Positions 60,310-64,000 of a DNA stretch of 64,000 nt are shown here, piece after piece. Within the stretch, counting starts at the first letter, position 1. The number at the start of each line of letters is the position of its first letter. A model generated the notes under the pieces. The model made no database searches, had not been told where the DNA came from, and worked only from the letters and a program-made list of their open reading frames with translations. A program made the position numbers and the translations under genes. This DNA comes from G963667145 sp963667145. Lineage in GTDB: Bacteria > Cloacimonadota > Cloacimonadia > G963667145. The stretch is from assembly GCA_963667145.1 (NCBI GenBank), contig OY762943.1, forward strand, positions 744,001 to 808,000, written 5' to 3'.

Positions 60310-61227
60310 ATGAAAATTTTAGTAGCAACTCAAAAGCCTTTTGCTACCGAGGCCGTAGCCAAACTGAAGGAAGCTGTAAGCAAGTCTGAACACGAGTTGG
60401 TTCTGTTTGAAAATTACGCTGAGCAAAGCGATTTCGTGGGAGCTGTGAGCGACTGCGACGCTTTGATTATCAGAAGCGACAAAGTAACCAAAGAAGTGAT
60501 GGACGCAGCTCCAAATCTGAAAATCGTGGTTCGTGCAGGTGCTGGATATGACAACGTTGACTGCGAAGCCGCCAGTGCAAAAAACATCGTGGTGATGAAC
60601 ACTCCAGGACAAAACTCCAACGCTGTAGCTGAACTAGCTCTGGGCATGATGATAATGGCTGCTCGTGGCTGTTACAACGGCAAATCTGGCAGTGAATTAA
60701 AAGGTAAAACTTTGGGAATTCACGCCTACGGAAACGTCGGTTGCCTCGTGGGTAATATCGCCAAGGGATTTGGTATGAACGTGATTGCTTTTGACCCATT
60801 CATCGACAAATGCAAAATTGAGGAAGGATGCGGAGCTTGTGCTGAAAGCGTTGAAGACCTCTACAGCAAGTCCGACTACTTGTCTTTGCACATTCCAGCT
60901 AATGACAAAACCAAAAAGTCTATCAACTACGAACTCTTGTCCAAAATGCCTAAAGGTGCTTGCTTGGTAAACACTGCGAGAAAAGAAGTTATCGACGAAG
61001 ACGGCTTGCTCAAAAAAATGCAAGAAGATGGTAAATTCAAATACATGACCGACATTGCTCCCGAGAAATTGGACGAATTCAACGCATTTACCGACCGCTT
61101 CTTCGCTACACCTAAGAAAATGGGTGCTCAAACTGCAGAGGCAAATATCAACGCTGCTGTAGCTGCTGCCGAGCAAATTATCGCCTATTTTCAAGACGGA
61201 ACAACAACTTTCCAAGTGAACAAATAG
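60310..61227 (+). CDS. serA: D-3-phosphoglycerate dehydrogenase-like protein with His-to-Lys change
   Basis: A protein of 305 residues, short form without ACT domain. RAGAGYDNVD and the NAD-binding GIHAYGNVG are present; the catalytic Arg is Arg224 in NTARKEV. Where most family members have PHIGA with the catalytic His, this one has PKKMGA (Lys269). A Lys at this place is known in a minor group of short-form enzymes. It would make 3-phosphohydroxypyruvate for serine. AAGGAG stands nine bases before the ATG; a terminator follows. Confidence 0.85.
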   Translation: MKILVATQKPFATEAVAKLKEAVSKSEHELVLFENYAEQSDFVGAVSDCDALIIRSDKVTKEVMDAAPNLKIVVRAGAGYDNVDCEAASAKNIVVMNTPGQNSNAVAELALGMMIMAARGCYNGKSGSELKGKTLGIHAYGNVGCLVGNIAKGFGMNVIAFDPFIDKCKIEEGCGACAESVEDLYSKSDYLSLHIPANDKTKKSINYELLSKMPKGACLVNTARKEVIDEDGLLKKMQEDGKFKYMTDIAPEKLDEFNAFTDRFFATPKKMGAQTAEANINAAVAAAEQIIAYFQDGTTTFQVNK

Positions 61228-61249
61228 TTCATTCAAAAATTTATTCATA

Positions 61250-61289
61250 AGACAGACTTATAGGATTAAATCTGATGTCTGCCTTTTTT
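61250..61289 (+). terminator. Rho-independent terminator after serA-like gene
   Basis: Arms AGACAGAC (61250-61257) and GTCTGCCT (61277-61284) pair in seven of eight positions, followed by a run of six T residues. The loop is 19 bases. Confidence 0.65.
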
Positions 61290-61302
61290 ACTTTAAAATA
61301 AA

Positions 61303-62706
61303 ATGGATTATTCGACTCTCGCTCAATGGTGCGATGAACCTTTCGACCAATCTCTGAAGGTTAAGGGAATTGAAAAGTTTGAAGACCAGTTTCGCATTTC
61401 TTTTGTAGGGAAAAGCAAATTTTTGCAAATCAACCTATCTGGAGAAAACAGCTTTTGCTTCTTCACGGAAACAGACATTCTGGATTTTGCACCTACTCTT
61501 TCGGGAATAGCCACTACCTTTAAAAACGCTCAATTATCGAAAATTAAAATTTTAGGTAGCGACAGGATAATCTGTTTTGAATTTGAAAAAAAGTCCATTT
61601 ACGGAGAGAAAATCTCTCTGAAAATAATCGCCGAATTGATTACAGGAAAACAAAATTTTATTTTTCTGCAAGATGACATCATTCTTTCTGCCAAAAAATT
61701 CTACACTTTTGCCGAGAATCCACAACGTCAAATTTTGCCCAAAGCGGAATACAAAACTCCCGAAAGCAAAAATACGCACGAATATGACCCTCAGCAGTTG
61801 CCTTGGCACGATGGCGATTACTCTTTCAATTCGGTTAACGCCTATTTGGAACATTACTTTTATAACAAACTCTACCCGAAGAAATTAACTGCTCTCAAGC
61901 AAAGAAATGAAAGATTGGTCGAAAAGCAAATCTCTAAAGAAAAAAACAGCTTAAAAAAATTGGAAAGCACTCTAACAGACTACGACAAATTGGAATTTTG
62001 GAAGATGTCTGGTGAATTGCTGAAAGCCAATTTCGCAAAGATTCCCATTGGAGTTGAAGAAGTCCAATTGGTGAACTATTACGACCCTGAGTTGACCAAA
62101 ATCTCTCTCAAACTAAAAAGAAATTTGTCTCCACGCCAAAATGTTGATTACTATTTCAAAAAATATAAAAAAGCTCTCTTGGGGAAAGAGATTTTGGAAA
62201 AGCAAATTGAAGCTAAAAAGAAAACTATCGCCAACTTGGAAAACAAATCACAAAATGTAGTCGTTCCAAAACCTTCTCCAATAAAGAAGCAGCCCACTAA
62301 AAAAGAGTACAAAGAGCTTAAAATAGACGAACACATCAAAATAATGATTGGGCGAAACAGCTTTGAGAATAATCGAATTACCTGTAGTTTGGCTGGCAAA
62401 AACGACTTATGGTTTCACACTAGGGTTATCAAAGGCTCGCACGTGGTAATTTTTAACCCATTCAAAAAAAATATTCCGCTAAAACTAATGGAGATTGCCG
62501 CCAGCTTAGCGGCGTACTATTCCAAAGCCAAACATTCCGAAAAAGTTGCCGTGGATTACACGCAGATACGCTATGTGTGGAAAAGAAAAGGAGCTGATTT
62601 AGGGCAAGTAAACTACAAAAATCAGAAAACTTTGTTCGTTAATCCTAAATCTATCAGAGAAATCAAGAACAGCTTAATGAATGTCGATAACGACTCGACG
62701 ATTTAA
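61303..62706 (+). CDS. NFACT-family (RqcH/FbpA-like) protein
   Basis: A protein of 467 residues, shorter than the usual about 560. An N-terminal NFACT-N part (1-190) is followed by a coiled coil (about 200-315, with a NLSPRQNVDYYFKKYKKA centre) and a C-terminal NFACT-R part (from about 340), with KNDLWFHTRVIKGSHVVI and VDYTQIRYVWKRKGADLGQV. It may act in ribosome-associated quality control by recruiting tRNA-Ala. The 3' end overlaps the motB end by 33 bases on the opposite strand. Confidence 0.8.
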   Translation: MDYSTLAQWCDEPFDQSLKVKGIEKFEDQFRISFVGKSKFLQINLSGENSFCFFTETDILDFAPTLSGIATTFKNAQLSKIKILGSDRIICFEFEKKSIYGEKISLKIIAELITGKQNFIFLQDDIILSAKKFYTFAENPQRQILPKAEYKTPESKNTHEYDPQQLPWHDGDYSFNSVNAYLEHYFYNKLYPKKLTALKQRNERLVEKQISKEKNSLKKLESTLTDYDKLEFWKMSGELLKANFAKIPIGVEEVQLVNYYDPELTKISLKLKRNLSPRQNVDYYFKKYKKALLGKEILEKQIEAKKKTIANLENKSQNVVVPKPSPIKKQPTKKEYKELKIDEHIKIMIGRNSFENNRITCSLAGKNDLWFHTRVIKGSHVVIFNPFKKNIPLKLMEIAASLAAYYSKAKHSEKVAVDYTQIRYVWKRKGADLGQVNYKNQKTLFVNPKSIREIKNSLMNVDNDSTI

Positions 62707-63330
62707 GTCTCGATTAGCCTTTATCGGCTTACCTTCAGCATCCCTGTTCGGTGCCAAAGGCTTGATGTAAGCATATCCAGCCGCTTTCATCTGCTCTGGA
62801 GTAATCCCCTGAGAAATGAAATATCGAACAATATTGGAAGCTCTGCCAACAGACAACTCCCAATTCGACGGGAATTTGGAATTGTTGATGGGGGCATCAT
62901 CAGTATGCCCCTCAATATCTATTTTTGGCTCGTAATATTTGATAGACTTAATTGATTCGGATACTTTGTGCAATATTTGGATATTCTCTTTGATAATCAC
63001 AGCTTCACCTGTGCGGTAAAGAGCGTCGGACAAAATATTAATCGTAATTGAAGAGCGATTTAACCTTATGGAAACAATTCCTGCCATTCTCTCTTCCAAA
63101 AGCATAGAATCCAAATCTATCTTCATTCTAGATAAAGGAGTAGCAAAATCGTTCTCATTGGATTCAATTTCAGCTCGATAGCCTTCCTTAAATTCTTCCC
63201 ACATACCCATGTTCGTGCTTGACATAGAAACTATAAGCACAAAAAAGCATAACAACAAAGTAACCAAATCAGAATAGGTGGTCATCCACGATTCGTCTAT
63301 CGGCTTAGGAGACTTCTTTTGAAATTCCAT
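62674..63330 (-). CDS. MotB-like stator protein with OmpA domain
   Basis: A protein of 218 residues. One membrane helix follows WMTTYSDLVTLLL with Asp21, the ion-carrying residue of MotB. The OmpA-like peptidoglycan-binding domain is in IDIEGHTDDAPINNS, NWELSVGRA and NRRVVIDI. It anchors the flagellar or similar stator. The MotA-like gene lies 8 bases upstream. Confidence 0.88.
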   Translation of the reverse strand: MEFQKKSPKPIDESWMTTYSDLVTLLLCFFVLIVSMSSTNMGMWEEFKEGYRAEIESNENDFATPLSRMKIDLDSMLLEERMAGIVSIRLNRSSITINILSDALYRTGEAVIIKENIQILHKVSESIKSIKYYEPKIDIEGHTDDAPINNSKFPSNWELSVGRASNIVRYFISQGITPEQMKAAGYAYIKPLAPNRDAEGKPIKANRDLNRRVVIDIH

Positions 63331-63338
63331 GAAAAGAC

Positions 63339-64000
63339 TTAAATATTACTATCACTGATTATTTCTTCAGCCTCAATAGAATCGGATTTTCCCTTTTCAA
63401 CAAAAGAACGCAAAAAATCTTCCACATAAAAAGAAGACTTATCCTGCATAATTAGGCAAGCACCTTCCATCAACATCATTTTTCTGAACATTGTTGCCTC
63501 ACCAATAGAATAAGATTTGTTGGAAGCAGGAATAAAAAATAGTCTCGCCAAAAGCAATCCATAGAAAGTTGTGATAAGAGCAACTGCCATTGCTGGACCG
63601 ATTTTGGAAGGGTCATCAAGTTGGCTAAGCAAAATCACCAATCCTAGCAAAGTTCCCAACATACCAAAAGCGGGTGCACTACCACCAAGATTGGTTAAAA
63701 TTTGTGTCCTTCGCTCACTTATTTGGTACTCTCTTTGAACTTCGTTTGCTATAAAATCGCGAGACTCCTCAGCAGAATAGCCAGTAGATAATATAGAAAA
63801 AACATACTTTTCAAACGGATCTGAAACTTCCGAATAAATTTCATCGTAAGCTTTTTTGCCACCACTCTGTACCTGATCTGCCCAACCTTTTATCTTGTCG
63901 ATTTCTCTAGCAAAATTCCTGCTCACCATAGGTTGCTTAAAGAAAGACTTTAGCACAAAAAAAAGAGCTTTTAAAGTCTCTCTAAATCCTCGTCCTATAA
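63339..64000 (-). CDS. MotA-like stator protein, 5'-truncated by window edge
   Basis: The frame stays open to the window edge; the last complete codon is 63996-63998, so about 220 residues are visible. A GTG at 63956 is internal rather than the start. The visible part has the MotA cytoplasmic loop (REIDKIKGWADQV) and the two later membrane helices, with PAFGMLGTLLGLVILL and TTFYGLLLARLFFIP. The two first helices lie beyond the window. With MotB it makes an ion channel that drives flagellar or gliding rotation. Confidence 0.85.
   Translation of the reverse strand, partial: IGRGFRETLKALFFVLKSFFKQPMVSRNFAREIDKIKGWADQVQSGGKKAYDEIYSEVSDPFEKYVFSILSTGYSAEESRDFIANEVQREYQISERRTQILTNLGGSAPAFGMLGTLLGLVILLSQLDDPSKIGPAMAVALITTFYGLLLARLFFIPASNKSYSIGEATMFRKMMLMEGACLIMQDKSSFYVEDFLRSFVEKGKSDSIEAEEIISDSNI

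Noticed and set aside
63339..63956. Short 205-residue MotA starting at GTG 63956
   Set aside because: The frame stays open to the window edge, and a MotA lacking its first two helices is implausible; it is cut by the edge.
1..64000. CRISPR array
   Set aside because: No regularly spaced short direct repeats were seen.

Overview
This is an AT-rich, densely packed chromosomal segment from a Gram-negative (diderm) bacterium. The evidence is a complete set of LPS functions: heptose activation (GmhB, HldC), GT9 heptosyltransferase-type enzymes, dTDP-rhamnose synthesis (RmlABCD), an O-antigen ligase-like protein, a phosphoethanolamine transferase and the LPS exporter LptD. There is also an MCE/MlaD protein, a MotA/MotB pair and an Na+-type F-ATPase rotor. 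Gene arrangement and the Fusobacterium-like c subunit suggest an anaerobe, possibly of the FCB superphylum (for example Cloacimonadota). I cannot fix the phylum from the sequence alone. No rRNA, CRISPR array, transposase or integrase is visible.

Layout. 1-3288 (+): end of a CDP-glycerol-type transferase gene, a MobB-like P-loop protein and an LtaS-like membrane sulfatase-fold transferase, joined by ATGA overlaps. 3285-25000 (-): a long run of envelope genes. These are a sugar nucleotidyltransferase, RseC, HldC, a SurA-like lipoprotein, a DMT transporter, several glycosyltransferases, FdtA/FdtB-like enzymes for a 3-amino-3,6-dideoxyhexose, RmlA/B/D/C with a HEPN/MNT pair embedded among them, then GpsA, RpiB and a MoaE-like protein. 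25153-30138 (+): an SNF2 helicase, a COG2509-type flavoprotein and an orphan lipoprotein. 30211-36123 (-): a HisA-HisI-HisE fusion, tRNA-Gly and a partial ATP synthase operon atpB-(triple c)-atpE-atpF-atpH-atpA. 36404-37885 (+): a lipoprotein with Ig-like and SUMF1 domains. 37882-53674 (-): UvrC-like protein, Nth, GmhB, LptD, MlaD, tRNA-Arg, FtsH, Hpt, TilS, then a six-gene export/regulator operon (LolA-like, outer-membrane barrel, MMPL pump, methyltransferase, ZIP, TetR). 53761-60141 (+): accessory region. 60310-64000: SerA-like dehydrogenase, an NFACT protein, MotB and a partial MotA.

The accessory region looks like an integrase-less array of gene cassettes. Two genes end inside about 120-bp imperfect palindromes (56136 and 60009) that are clearly related and begin with an integron-type core (RYYYAAC). 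Two related leaders (53761 and 58142) each carry a promoter-like block and end in the complementary core (GTTRRRY) just before a gene. The cargo is a PARIS-like AriA/AriB anti-phage pair, three small genes (DUF1801, a membrane protein with a lipocalin-like end, a GNAT) and a 572-residue protein with a nuclease-like N-terminus that I cannot assign to any named system.

The most unusual gene is in the ATP synthase operon. Next to a normal c subunit with a two-carboxylate Na+ site (Glu30, Glu63) is a 249-residue protein made of three c-type hairpins. In each hairpin the ion-binding glutamate is replaced by glutamine, and the second carboxylate is also gone. If it enters the c-ring, it would lower the number of ions carried per turn.
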